Source: Chlorokybus atmophyticus (taxonomy: Eukaryota > Streptophyta > Chlorokybophyceae > Chlorokybales > Chlorokybaceae). From it: a DNA stretch of 64,000 nucleotides. A program made the translations under genes and the position numbers. Each line of letters starts with the position of its first letter. Positions within the stretch are counted from its first letter, which is position 1. The stretch lies in assembly GCA_009103225.1 (NCBI GenBank), contig RHPI01001715.1:1-64000 (forward strand). The letters are read 5' to 3'. The notes beneath the pieces are model-generated. The model saw only the letters and a list, made by a program, of their open reading frames with translations, was not told the origin of the DNA and ran no database searches. Of the stretch, positions 1 to 11,900 are shown one piece after another.

Positions 1-1153
1 CAATTATTCATGACCAAAACGTGTGAATATCCATTGCTTGTATTCAGGGCATTTGGCCTGAATAATCAGCAATCGTAACAGCGACGTCTGCAACCACGCA
101 AGTGGCGAGTTCACACATAAAACAGATGAGTATTCAGGGCAAATGCGCTGAATTTTCAGAAATTCGGGGGGTCCAGAATTACCGGTGGATGTTAGGCCGG
201 CGGTCGGTACAAACCGTACATGATAATATATACAAACACCCATCGTCAATCAGACTTGCATGCATCTGCTACACAGCCTCAGCCGCCATCGCTGGCGCTT
301 TCATTTGCCCAGCACTGCAAGCATTCCCGCCGTCCGCCCTGCCTAACCTGCCTGCGCTGGCTGCTGATGCTACGTCTTTCCATTGTCTTGCCCTGGGCTT
401 GCAAAGCCTGCGTCCTTACCCATACCGCGTGTTGCACAGGTGTGCTTTGCAAACTCGACACTACTTGCCCTTACCCGCCGTGCTGCCTCTGCCCCTCCCC
501 TCCCCTCCCCTCCGCCTTGCACCAACACTTAAATAGTGCACATAGGTTACTTAGTGCCCTTGCCCTTTTAGTTGAGCTGCCATTGCCCGTGTGCTTGCTG
601 GTGCTGCCTGTGCGTGCGTTGTGTCAACGTCTAGAAAGCATATGCATACTTACACGACCACCAGCATTTTACCCTCGTTCGATATCCTATATGTCGAGCG
701 TGGCGAACGAGTGTCGCGGCGACACGTAGGTCTCACTCGCTTCGCTCGTCGCGACATAAGCCGTGTCGCGGCCGAAACGAGTGCAAAATCATACTATTGA
801 ATGGGCCATGCGATATGGCCCTGCTAATCTTCACATCAATGCTCCTCCTCTAACACAGGTCGTCAGTGGAGAACTCTGAGTTTAAAATACGGCCTATGTC
901 GGTTGTAGATCGGACGGCTGCCATTAAATTTCGGACCAGACCAATTGATAAGTGCATGTGTAATTTCAAGTGCAAGGCAAAAAGCTCTGCGAGGACATCC
1001 CCGCATTGGCCGCCTTCACTGTGGCCGTTGTCGTCAACGCTTGGCCATGACAACTTGTCATGGACAAGCTGCCTGGTTACTGATGTTCGTGGGCCACTTC
1101 AATGCAGTTGAGACTAGAGGCTGAACACAAGGCGTTGTTGGGGAGGCGGGACA
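1..1153. other. upstream region of GLYK, no gene recognised
   Basis: I see no supported coding exon here; the open frames are short, overlap in several frames and resemble no protein I know. The stretch holds two related short palindromes beginning ATTCAGGGC at about 44-65 and 131-152, a C/T-rich run near 480-520, and a GC-rich hairpin at 703-745. The last 300 bases should contain the promoter and 5' leader of the glycerate kinase gene, but I find no motif that fixes the transcription start. Confidence 0.5.
703..745. repeat. GC-rich inverted repeat (hairpin) upstream of GLYK
   Basis: GCGAACGAGTG (703-713) pairs imperfectly with CACTCGCTTCGC (734-745). Inside it, GTGTCGC and GCGACAC (711-725) form a second perfect 7-bp palindrome around one G. 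A related block follows at about 765-785. The composition differs from the surroundings. It may be a short mobile repeat or a structured leader element; its function is unknown. Confidence 0.5.
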
Positions 1154-3908
1154 ATGGCGGGCGGCGGCGGCGGCGGCGGCGGCGCCTTGTTGCTGGCGTC
1201 GCCCTCCTTGGAATCCTGCTGTTTTAGTATCTCGCTGAGAGTCGCTGCCGCCCTCTCACAGCCGCAGCGTCGGCTGCAATGGCGAGGCCACAGTGGTTTG
1301 GCCACGGTGGGTGTGTCTCGCAGCCTCAAGCTGCGGCAACATAATCCAGCAGCGCTGATCAGTCATCGCCTGCGCTCTCAACGTGTGCTCATCACTTACG
1401 CCAAAGCGGAGGAGCGCACCGCAGCCGCCACAGCTGCGAACGCTGATCTGGTTGCATTCTGCTGCGAAGGACCGCTGCTGGCAAAGGTCAGTGCATGCCA
1501 GGTGCAAAACCTCCAATGCAGAAGCACAATACTGTCGATAATCCTTATTCTACACCTTTGAGGACGCTCCTGAACTCCACTTAGGTTGTTCACGTACAAC
1601 AACTTGCATCGTGTTGGCTGTCATTGTGTTGCTGTTTGTCAACTGCAGGTTGGGTTGAGCAAAGCGGATGTTGAGCGAGAGATCGGGACGTGGAAAAGCC
1701 TTGGCAGTCGATTGTGTGAGCAGCTGGGGTTTGACAAGGACGCGTTGAATGATGCACAGGTGCAATGCAAAACAACAGTGTGACGGGGCACATCGCTTCA
1801 CAAACATCTCAAGCATCCAAGTTGTAAGTATTGCACCTGTACCAAAGTTAAACTCTGTCACTGAATAGTGCTATCATACTGGCAGATGAGAAGAGTGTAC
1901 CAGTACTACCTCCCAGTTTTTCTGTGGGTGCAAAAGCAGCTTTGGAAGCACCGGTTGTCTTATGTCAATGGTGCAAGCACTGCCGGGCCAAACTCCGGTC
2001 CACCTCCCCCTCTCATGGTCAGCTCTGTTCTTCTTCTGTCCAGTTGTAATAACGAGATTGTTTTGGCACATTGTCTTAGACTGAAGCTGTGTGCATGTTG
2101 TGACAAGGTTGGAATCAGTGCACCGCAAGGGTGCGGCAAGACAACACTGGTCACCCAGCTGGAGGAACTCTTCAACTCCATCGGCTGGTACTGGCAAACA
2201 TTGCGCATGCGGTCTGGTATATGCTGCATACGCTGTCCGCACACAGTTGTTGACGCTGCAGTATTGTGAACATGCAAACACATGACCTTATTTTATCTGC
2301 ACCAACGCAGCCGTGCTGTGTCTGTATCAATTGACGACTTCTACCTAACAGCTACAGAGCAGGTACAGATCTCTGTTGGTACTCCCCTATCACCTGTTTG
2401 ATTCGTCGATTGCCATGTGTTCACATAGGCGGTCACTGATGGCATGCACTGCAGGCTAAGGTGGCAGAGACAAACCCGGGCAACAAGCTTCTCAAGGTAT
2501 GGTGGCTGTTGCAAAAGTACTTGGGGCACGCAACATAGTGCATGCAGCGCACAAGATTGACACATTTGCACTCGCGTGCATGCGCGCATGCACAATGAGA
2601 GAGCATGTCTGGTAATGTGTGCTGCAGGTTTGTATCGAGCATTCACCTATGTTGCAGTTGCGTTGAAACAATAAAATCCTACCACGATTCGTTGCGTTTG
2701 CCGAATGGGTGCCATGGTTTGGGAGCAAAGCCTGACTTGCGTAAGCAGCATGCAATCCAACTGTAGTGCATTGCAGTATCGCGGCAATGCTGGCTCGCAT
2801 GACTTGCGCCTAGGGATGGAGACACTGGCATCACTGCGTGCGCTTACAAGCCAAGGTGCGCTAACGTCACTTGCAGCATCTGTACACTTAAGGCCTCCAG
2901 ACTGAGACCAAAGCTGCTTGCTGCTGTTTGCAGTGGAACGCTTACCAGGCTGACTTGTACGCATTGCAGGCGCCACTACAAGGCTGCCTCGGTACGATAA
3001 GGTGCAGTTGTCAAGGTTGGGCCTTAGTAGTGATGTTTGACTTTGGTACCCGCTAGCCACACATGCATAACAGAAGTGCGTGCGTTGTGCAGTCTGTGAA
3101 TGGTGGACGCGGCGATCGTGCTCCCAAAGAGGCCTGGCCCGTTGTGACAGGCCCCGTAGAGGTACATAATTGCACTCGTTGTTCGTTCTAGCTTGGTACA
3201 AGTCAGTTACTCTCTGACAGTTACTTGACAGGTAGTTCTGTTTGAAGGTTGGATGCTCGGGTTCTCCCCCATTCCGTCGGCGGAAGTTGTAAAGGTTAAT
3301 TCTGAGGTGCGCTATATTGCTTGCTCGCCATGGTTACAAACTGCAACAGCAACTTGCCCGGTGGCTTGTGACCTTGCTAATTTTGCCGGTGCCTTCCAGC
3401 TGATGGCTGTTAACGCGGCACTGGGGGCATATGAAAACGCTTGGGATGTAATGGTCGATGCCTGGCTTGTCGTATGCGTGAAAGACCCTGAGTGGGTCTA
3501 CCGTTGGCGCCTACAGGTATTACACCTACTGCATGCACACTAGAAACCACTGGCCAGTTAAGTTGGCAGTTTCATGGCACAACACCAGGCTTAAACATGT
3601 TTCCTGTGGCATGACAAGTATCATCATGCTCAAATGCAGGCTGAGCACCAAATGAGAGCTGCAGGCAAAACTGGCATGACGGACGATCAGGTAAGTAATA
3701 ACAGTGTGCAGTGGTGAATGCAACGTCAAAAGTCTGCAACTTGTCAATGTCGGTACTCTGGACGTTGCAGGTGGCTGATTTCGTATCGCGGTTCATGCCT
3801 GCGTACCGCGCGTACCTGCCTGGACTGTACAAGCAAGGCCCGAAGACCTCACATGCCGAGCGGACTCTCAAGTTCAACATTGACGAGAACAGGAATCCCA
3901 TAACATGA
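1154..3908 (+). CDS. GLYK: D-glycerate 3-kinase, chloroplast type (13 exons)
   Basis: Catalyses ATP-dependent phosphorylation of D-glycerate to 3-phosphoglycerate, the last step of the photorespiratory cycle, in the plastid. Exons that keep frame across GT-AG introns: 1154-1486, 1649-1759, 1886-2017, 2108-2187, 2311-2362, 2455-2496, 2777-2855, 2970-3001, 3093-3161, 3232-3294, 3400-3516, 3640-3690, 3771-3908 (about 432 residues; plant enzymes have about 450). Exon 1 encodes a Gly-run, Ala/Ser/Arg-rich transit-peptide-like segment. Exon 4 has the P-loop ISAPQGCGKTTL, exon 5 SIDDFYLTA, exon 6-7 NPGNKLLK then YRGNAGSHDL, exon 9 GGRGDRA, exon 10 LFEGWMLGF, exon 11 DPEWVYRWRLQ, exon 13 DFVSRFMPAYRAYLPGLY and the terminal DENRNPIT. 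These are the conserved blocks of plant GLYK in the right order. Splice sites are inferred by eye; exon 7/8 phase (1 nt carried over) is the least obvious join. No disruption seen. Confidence 0.95.
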
Positions 3909-4350
3909 TCGCGATTGCATTAGCAAATGGTCAACTCTGTGCCAGTCTCTTCCAGACTATGCCAGCCATGCTTCTGTGTTGGGTAGCAATCACGATGCAT
4001 TTTTGGGTCCATCTGGCAGCTGTTTGGAGCACCACGAAGGATAATTCACAACTACTTTAGCTATACATAGCTACGTACACAGTGTCTGGAAAGTTGTTGT
4101 ACAAATACTGCAGCAGCACAAATTACGTGCGCTGTGTGATGGCACGCGACACACAACATTACCTCCATACACTGTCCGCGTCTTTGCCTCAGCAGTGCAA
4201 GTTGCAAACCCCACCTGGCCCCACCAACTCTATCTTCCAGCGCATGAACAGCACTGCTTTGGACTGGACTCCTCTGGAAGCCGTTGTGTCAGCAGCTGCT
4301 CGCTGCATCTGCATCAACCGGGCATGCCTTTTCATTCCTGTGCTCGAGTA
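3909..4350. other. 3' flank of GLYK, no gene recognised
   Basis: Contains the 3' untranslated region of GLYK and an 89-codon open frame at 4082-4351 without recognisable features, which I do not support as a gene. The pogo-like transposon begins immediately afterwards, so it sits about 440 bases beyond the kinase stop codon. Confidence 0.5.
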
Positions 4351-4371
4351 GGGTAGAGGTGCCCTATTCGG
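4351..4371 (+). repeat. left terminal inverted repeat of pogo-like element
   Basis: Begins GGGTAGAGGTGCCCTATTCG and matches the reverse complement of 7951-7971 with a few mismatches. Preceded by the dinucleotide TA at 4349-4350. Confidence 0.85.
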
Positions 4372-4572
4372 CCACTCGCCCTAATTTGGCCACTCGGCAG
4401 TTTCTTGATGATATCTGCCTGACCCTTAGTCCAATCGCGGCCAAACTTTGTAGATAATTAGTACATACCGTGATACACCTCCAAACCAAGTTTCGCGTCC
4501 AACGGACATATGTGGCGCGAGATTTGAAATTTTGAATAGGGTTAGCAGCTACCTTCACGCGGGCTCATACAC

Positions 4573-4910
4573 ACTATGAACTTTGTGATCTTGTAACTTC
4601 TGCAAATGAATACCAGATTGTATTCGGTCGTTTGCAGTGTTTTCCTACTGGTATAGAGAACTAATTTCCCAAGTTTCATGAAAAACAGTTGCAAAAGTTA
4701 GGTGTGCCACTCATGATCGATGCGCAAAGGGTAGCGTGAGTGCCTATAAACTTTGTGATTTCGTAACTTTTGCAAATGAATACCAAATTGTATGGGGTAT
4801 TTTGCAGTGTGTTTCTGTTGCTATAGAGAACTGATTTGCAAAGTCTCGTGACATTTGAAAAACAATTGCAAAAGTTAGCGGTGACACTTTTTGGGTGATG
4901 CGTTAAGGTT
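4573..4910 (+). repeat. two tandem copies of a ~170-bp repeat inside the pogo-like element
   Basis: Unit 1 (about 4573-4740) and unit 2 (about 4745-4910) share blocks such as AACTTTTGCAAATGAATACC, TTTGCAGTGT, TATAGAGAACT and TTGCAAAAGTTAG in the same order. It is a duplicated subterminal segment, with no coding content. Confidence 0.75.
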
Positions 4911-5373
4911 TGTGTGAGTTGCGCAAAGTGTGTAATGTGGCATAGAGCGGAGGGGCAAACGCGCGAGCTGCTTTGTTGTTGCTGCTTTGTGAGTGCTGTG
5001 TAGGAGTTGTGGCTGCTGTGGTTGCACTGGGGGGGAGGGGGTAGGTAAGGTTGGGGGGGAGAGGGGGAGTGGCATACACGTGAGGGTGTGAGGCAGAGTT
5101 GAGGCCAGGTTTGCAATTGCATTGCAAGGGCTAGCTGCTGTGTTTGGTTGCTGCTGCCACCTTCTATCTCTGCTACACAAGGCTATGGTCATCACGAGCA
5201 CTAGGGTGAGTGGCTTGTTGGTTGCCCAACGTTGTGTCATCACTGCAGCATTGCTGCTCAGACCACCCAAGTTGAAGCATGTTGACTGATGCCCATTGCA
5301 ACGCAGAGAAAAGAGTGAAAGTCAAGCCCCACACTCAAAGTGAAGCAAGGGCTACAAGAACTACGACGCCAGC

Positions 5374-7290
5374 ATGGAGGACATCCACAGATCAGTGCTG
5401 GCCATCAAGCAGGGCTGTATGAGCGTCAATGAAGCACCGACTAACCTTGGCATCCCAAGGAGTTCCCTGAGACGCTACTGTGACAATCTCCACCTGCTTG
5501 ACAATTATAGGTGAGTGCTAGGTGCTTGGCATGCAATGCAACACTGTAACACATGCAAGCAACTGAATGCATGCTATGCAGGGGTGCTGATCATGCACTC
5601 TGTTTGATGAGGATGAGGAGAAGGACTTGGCTCAGTTTGTTATCAACCGTGACAAGTGTGGCAGAGGGGTCACGTGGACAGAGATTTGCATCGAGGCAGG
5701 GAAGAGGTTGGCAGGTGATGCACGTGCACCAATGTGTAAGAGAGGCATACGTGGCAAGAAGTGGTGACAAGGCTTCAAGAAGCGTAACAACCTCACCTCC
5801 CGCAAGGCTGAGGCATTGGACAAGCAAAGAAGATGTGCATTGAAGAGGGATGTGATCTACCATTACTTTAACTTCTTGGAGAAGGTTGTTGCAGAGTTGA
5901 GTGTTGGCCCGGAGAGAACAATTTCTGCCAACGAGGTGGGAGTGGAGCCAAACACAGCTGCTGCCAACCAGAGGGTAATCTGTGAAATGTAAGCACACTG
6001 TTGGTTCATACTTGCAGCGATGAATGCCATGCACAAAGCTGAGTCGCTTACACAGTTTTCTGCATGCAGTTGTGCACATTGGGCACAATGTGCTAATACC
6101 GGAAGTAAAGAGCACATTACGTTGATGGCAGTTTTGTGGTGGGGGCTACACCTTCCCTCCCTTGGTCATCATAAAGGGCAAACGCATGAATCAAGACTGT
6201 AAGGAATTCAGAGTACCTGGGGCGAGGTTTGCTGTGCAAGAGAACGCTTGCATGACCACTAAAATTTTTTAAGATGTGGATTAAATTGCTGGTCAAGTAC
6301 ATTCCACAAGGTGTGAGCCCTGAGAACCCTGCACTCCTAGGTGTGGCCGGCCATTATGGTCGCTACAACAGCAGCATGATTAAGTTTGCACAGCAACAAG
6401 GCCTGCACATCCTGATACTCCCACCCCATACCACCCATCGCCTGCAAGTCTTGGACGTTAGTTGTTTCCACCCTTTTAAAGAAGTCTACCGTAAAGTCTA
6501 CAGAGAGAGGTAAGACCTACAACCAGAACCTGACGAGAGGAGAGTTCCTGTCGCTGCTGGTTAGGCCCTAGCTTGAAGGTCTCACACCTGCAAACATCTT
6601 AGGAGGCTTTCGGGCTTGTGGTCTCTAGCCATTAGACAGGATTATGCTAGATAAGTACTTCACTCCCGAGGACAACACCATATTCAGCTCCATGCATGAG
6701 CTGCTGAATGCCATTGACCTAGAGGAGGCAGCTCCACAAACAGAGTCAGCACCAGGAGAGGAGCAAGGCAATGCAAGCACATCAGCTCCATAAGCAAGCA
6801 AGACCAAAAAGACAAGAAGCGCACACGAGGCATCGCCTTCGCTCATCTACTGACAAGCCGAGAGTTTGCAACACAACTGGCACAGAAGGACGCTGCAGCT
6901 TAGGAAGCAGCAGCTGCAGCACAGGCACTCAAGGCAGCAACAAAGTTGAAGCAACAAGAGGCAGCAGCACTAGCAGCTGAGAAGGCGACAGCAAAAGTGT
7001 TGAAGAAACAAGAGGCAGCAGCAAAAGCAACTGAGAAAGCAGCAGCAATAGAGTTGAAGAGGAAGCAAGCAGCACTGAAACGCGTGCAAAAGAGTGCAAA
7101 AGACAACAAGAAGCAAGCGGAGATGCAAGCACAAGAGAGAGAAGAGCAAGAGGTCCGCGAGGCAGAGGAGGCACATGCTGACCTCACAGCAGAGCAGAGG
7201 GCGAGAACAGCTCAGGAGGCGGATGCGCTGCTCAGGCGCTACGAGTGGAAAACCCTGCTGTGCAACAACCAGCTGGGGGTCCCACTGTAA
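5374..7290 (+). pseudogene. pogo/Tigger-like DDE transposase, decayed
   Basis: The first exon (5374-5510, ending in a GTGAGT donor) encodes a helix-turn-helix of the psq type, with SVNEAPTNLGIPRSSLRRYC. The next block (about 5605-5988) contains a CENP-B/Tc5-like region (GKKWWQGFKKRNNLTSRKAE) and the position of the first catalytic Asp, which reads SANEVGVEP where families have DE-T/S-G, so Asp is replaced by Asn. The DDE_1 core follows at about 6110-6510, including LHILILPPHTTHRLQVLDVS; the second catalytic Asp (family LLDGH) reads LGVAGH here. A tail at 6900-7290 is Ala/Lys/Glu-rich coiled coil. The frame changes several times between blocks. The missing Asp residues predict no catalysis. 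Confidence 0.85.
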
Positions 7291-7950
7291 AACTGGGCTG
7301 AAGACTTTGAGAAGAGAATGGTGGCGCCAAGGCCATACTTGGTTGAGGCAGCTAGAGAAGCGGGTGCACACTGGTAAGCCAGGCAGAGCGTAAGAAGGCA
7401 GCATTAGGCATGTAGCATAGCTTGAGGCAGCGTTAAGCATGCACATGTACATAATCTATTCCAACACTTTGCCTACACAGCATGCAACCCCACACACACA
7501 TGCATGCATTATCTGCTTGTCGCCGCCCGCAACCTTGCAATAAACAACTGCTGTTGGCGGGCTGCTATGGCGGCAAGCTCCCGCCAAGATTGACTAGCTA
7601 TCATGCGGCTGACTCAGCCCATTTCGGAAATGGGCTGCATAGCTGCCTGTCAGCGCCGCACATAATCGCCTGCATCCCACCCGCCTGATGCCCGCCAACA
7701 CCACATGTCAAGCAATGCTTGTCGCGCTGACACAGGCGTTTTGAAGTGGCCAAATTAGGGCACGCGAACTTTTCCAGAAACAGCCTATCACCCCCTACTT
7801 TGGCACGCCATAGCACACGCATCACTTAACCAAAAATTAATATAACAGTATACACATGTAGCCTAGGTCTTAAGGAACAAGAAACATATATATTTCACCG
7901 CCATACAACCAACACAGCGCCCACACGCAGCTTAATACCTTAAAAATGCG

Positions 7951-7971
7951 CCAAATAGGGCAACTCTACCC
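7951..7971 (+). repeat. right terminal inverted repeat of pogo-like element
   Basis: Reads CCAAATAGGGCAACTCTACCC, inverted relative to 4351-4371. Followed by TT rather than the expected TA. Confidence 0.85.
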
Positions 7972-8151
7972 TTCTCCCAATGCAGAGGTGCGACTCGATG
8001 ATGTTAGCGTTGCAGCTTTGAGCCATAGGTTCGTGTACGTATCGAGCGCCTGTCTAGCACGATGTGCAGTAACCTTGATTGCGCTTCCGAGGGCAACACA
8101 ACGACTTGTGCCACGTAGACTACGGCTGCTAGCGAGTTGAGGGTGCAAAAT

Positions 8152-8251
8152 GTCGACTGTCGGTACATGCGCACACGCGGTGGACGGCAATGTGCGCTGC
8201 CGGGCACCGCGATACGAACTGCCCCCGCGTGTGCATGTACCGACGGTCGAC
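8152..8251. repeat. long near-perfect inverted repeat, 27-29 bp arms
   Basis: Left arm 8152-8180 and right arm 8225-8251 are reverse complements except for one substitution and a 2-base difference (core GTCGGTACATG against CATGTACCGAC). The spacer is 44 bases. Both arms carry a GTCGAC end. It could form a strong hairpin in RNA or be a tiny inverted-repeat transposon remnant. Confidence 0.8.
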
Positions 8252-8923
8252 GCGAAGTGCAACGCCTACAAAATGGTGATGGTTGACAGCCTAACATCAT
8301 GGGTCCAAAATAACTTTAGAGAAGACGTGAGTCCGGAGCGCCAGCAACGCATGTTGTTGAGAGCGTACGTCAGTCCCGGCGACAGTATCGTCGTCGGCGG
8401 CGGTGGCGGCGGCGGTGCAGGCATGCTCGCAACTTCGGGGCATTGAGCTTCGTGGAGCACAGCGTATGTATTGAAGCTTCCTGCGTAAGAGGCATGCCAT
8501 GCCATTGCTGTTGTGCGTGTGATGAAGCGCCGGCCGGCCAGCGCAGTGCATGTCACTGTATTTTACAAGAGCACAGCAAGAGCTTGGGCACATGCATGCG
8601 CTGCACAACTAGGTGTCGTCAAGAGTGTTTGCGTATATTGAGTTTATGTTATGTTTGCGCAGTCACAACGGTGCAATGAATCAAGGTGTGCAAGCAGCAC
8701 AAGCAGCTAGCTTATAGTCACAAAAAGCGGCAGCGGATTCTGCTGGTTGCATATGTGGAAACCCCAGCTAGTTATACATGCAGCTTGTGGTGCGTATCAA
8801 GATGAGTGAAACATAACGAGTTGATCAACAGCACAAGGGCCCTGTAATGTGTTGCTTATTGTTTAGGCCAACACGCCATGCAAACTGCTTTAGTGTCCAT
8901 GTAATACTTCCTCTATGGAACAT

Positions 8924-8967
8924 GCCAGCAAGCTGCTGCATGTTGCAATAAGCAACAGCTTGCTGGC
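8924..8967. repeat. perfect 12-bp inverted repeat
   Basis: GCCAGCAAGCTG (8924-8935) and CAGCTTGCTGGC (8956-8967) are exact reverse complements with a 20-base loop that contains a further TTGC/GCAA pairing. No associated gene. Confidence 0.7.
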
Positions 8968-11900
8968 GTCTTTGATAGCGGGAATTGTCGCTAAGGCTTC
9001 TAATTGTGAAGGAGCAGCTAGACTTAGTCTCTAGTAGAGCTTGCAGCTAACCCATCCTGACTTGCAGCTATACTTACCAAAGCTGCTACAGCAGCTTATG
9101 AAGCTGGTTGTGGAGTCGGGACATGCGTGCTTACTTCGCCAACTGCGCAGCGCGGTAATGATGATGGATGACAAGGCCGCGAGCACTCAAGTCGACTGAG
9201 CCCGCTGCCAGTGATAATTCTGACTTCTACCATGCGGTTGACATGGCTTGCTCCGAGCAAGCCAGCACGTCCGGCAGCGGCCACATGGACGATGCGCAAG
9301 ATGACCTTAAAAGGCCCGGCTTTGTTGTTGGAGGCATCGCGTCAAGACTCACGCATGGCGCAACCCCAACAGCAGGATCTGCCACACAAGCACCTGGACA
9401 CGCGTACAATGCCATTGCAATATTTGCACGGCATCGTGCGGTCTGAGCCCAGTTTGCTGCATGCTGGCGAGGTGGTTTCGCCTGCGCTAGTGAGGTTAGC
9501 ACACTCACAAAGCGCATACTACGGGCATCGAGACTCCTTGCTGCATGCAAAAAGTCTGCCCACCACTTCGAGCGCTGCCAAGGTAGTGTTGCATGTACAG
9601 TTGCAATTGTCGATGTTTTTAACTTGCTGCATGCTGTGCGCAATGTTAGCTAGTAAGTCCAGCCTCTGTACAGTTATCCTTGCAAAGCTAGGCACAAACT
9701 CAGCAACCGCTCAGCAGAGTCTTAAGAAGTGCTCGCAATCAATTATCTGCGCACAAACATCAGGTCCTAAGACCACAGCAGAAAGGAAGCGTGGGACATT
9801 AAGCCCAATGCTTCGGCTGATTCCTCGAGTGATCAAGCGACAGAGCACTGTTATCAGCCACGTATCAAGCTGCAGGTTTTCACACAGACAATATAAGCTT
9901 TGCACGTTGCATGCTTATGGACTGGTATCATGTTGTGAGGTGCATGAAAACATTTCGGACATAAGCACCCACAAATCAAGGGCGTGGTTGGGCCTGAACA
10001 ACTTGCTGTTGACACAACTACTGACATGGCCATGCGCAGAGGGTGGTGGACTGTCTTGGACTTGTGCTTCTGTTCTCCGTGGCTGCGGGCGTGGTGTTTG
10101 CAGCAATTGCAGTAACCTTTATCTTATGCGTTTTGGAATTTCATAATGGTCGCGTTCCCCAAGGTGCAAATGTCATCCCTGAAGTCTGGCGGGGGATATT
10201 GTGGCGCTCATGCTGGTTTCGTATTCTGTTTGAGTTTACCGGCTCGAGCGCAAGGACAGGCCTTGTGCTCAAGTAAAGCTTGGTGTGTGGTGACTGCAGT
10301 GCATGTCAAAACATGGTGTGCTGTCCGTTTAATAAACATTCAATCTCATGACTGAAGACTCACGCGTAATAATTGGTCATCCTTGGCTTTTCACCGAACA
10401 AGTCAATACGTTATGTGTTGGGTTGCTGCTCATGTGGCTAATACACGGAAATGATTACTTTGGTTGATGGCGAGTATTGTCATTTGTGAAGACCTCAGGC
10501 CATGGGCATTATTGACCTCCCAGCCTCAATCATCATTGTGAAGTGATTGGTGTGAGTCGGGCGCCAGCAACACGCTTGAACGCGTGGATAACCCGGTGTG
10601 TATAGCGGACTACTACTTTTACTAGCAAGTTGACGTTGTCCAGCACATTCTTCAGCCCGGCTTGTCTGGCCAATTGTACGGGTATTATCCAACTACAATA
10701 TTGGCACGCAAGACGGCTAACATCGCTTCATATTGCTTTGTAGACCTTGACAGTTTTTCACGTCGCCTTTTCTATCCCCTTGAATTTAATGTTAGTGCTT
10801 GCTCGCGTTGGAGTTAGATGCATTCAATCGTTGAGCATCCTTGTTGCGGATCCTCGTTTCTGCCTCATACTACAGTACTGTACGTGTGGTGCTGAGTATT
10901 GCATTCGCATTCGGCGTCCATTTTCATTATATAATTTATGCCCGCAGTGAGAGTTCTTGCTTCTAGGTAGGTGGATAGGAGCATCAGTAGTTTTATATCG
11001 TTTGATACGTGCATTTTGTAAAGGCTGTTCAACACTAGCACTTCAAAATGCATACTTTCTGTCAGCATTGTGACGACGTCACCAAGGCTGACCGACTCAT
11101 ATCTGCGATGAAAATTAAGCACAAACGTTGCCGTGTATTTTCTATTAGCGTGCTTTGTTGTCCTTGCGTGTGTGTTGTGTGCATTATCCAGATTGCTCTT
11201 TGCATATGGGACTGCGCTAACAAGGGTTGTGCCATGTAGAAAGATGCAACCATGGGCCAATTGTAATTATATTAATATGTTGACGGTCGCTTTGTGTAGG
11301 GAAGCAAAGCTAATTGGGGTATATGTATATGGATTGAACGAATGAAGTCATTGTCAATTGTCCACATGATATATATATGATGCACACACAGAGTCCTGTA
11401 TGATAATGTTTGAGTTCAATGTCTGATGCGGTGTTGTTTGCAATGCGCATGCTATTGACGACATGTATGCACAAAAAAAATAACTTGAAGACGCAATCTT
11501 GGCATGGTTGATTGTGTGATGCATTGTTGATAGATTTTCATAAAAGCAATATACATAATCATATACGAATTGATTGCATGTTCATTGCAATTGATGCATT
11601 TAGCATAATGACATTGCTGTGTCGCATTCTGCCCTGACACCCGTGCTATGAACATTTTAGTCATGCCAATAATGAAAGTAAGCTTAAAAGGTCACGGGTT
11701 CACATACTAGTGCCACATGAGACTAGAATACCGGTAGCAGGTATGTAGCTTGTGCAATGCTTCATGCACATGTCAGTTTCGATTACATTGTGCGTGCAGA
11801 TTGGTTGATCTGTAAAACGTCACCAGTCAGGAAAACACGAGATGCTAGGGTGTTAAGTGACTTAACTTAACGCCGGTAAGTCCTCCGCTTGTCACGCGTA

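Larger units (their letters stand above)
4351..7971 (+). mobile_element. degenerate pogo/Tigger-like DNA transposon
   Basis: The element is bounded by inverted termini: GGGTAGAGGTGCCCTATTCG at the left and, read inward from the right, GGGTAGAGTTGCCCTATTTG. The left end is preceded by TA, the usual pogo/Tc1 target, while the right end is followed by TT, so one copy of the duplication appears mutated. A second copy of the subterminal motif CCCTAATTTGGCCAC occurs at about 4380-4394 and inverted at 7747-7761. The interior encodes a transposase with psq-type and CENP-B/Tc5-type DNA-binding regions followed by a DDE_1 domain. Length is 3621 bp. Lost catalytic residues and frame breaks suggest an old, non-autonomous copy. 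Confidence 0.85.

Noticed and set aside
102-729. Two overlapping open frames in the first 730 bases
   Set aside because: Low-complexity, Leu/Pro/Ser-rich, overlapping in different frames, with no recognised motif or splice context.
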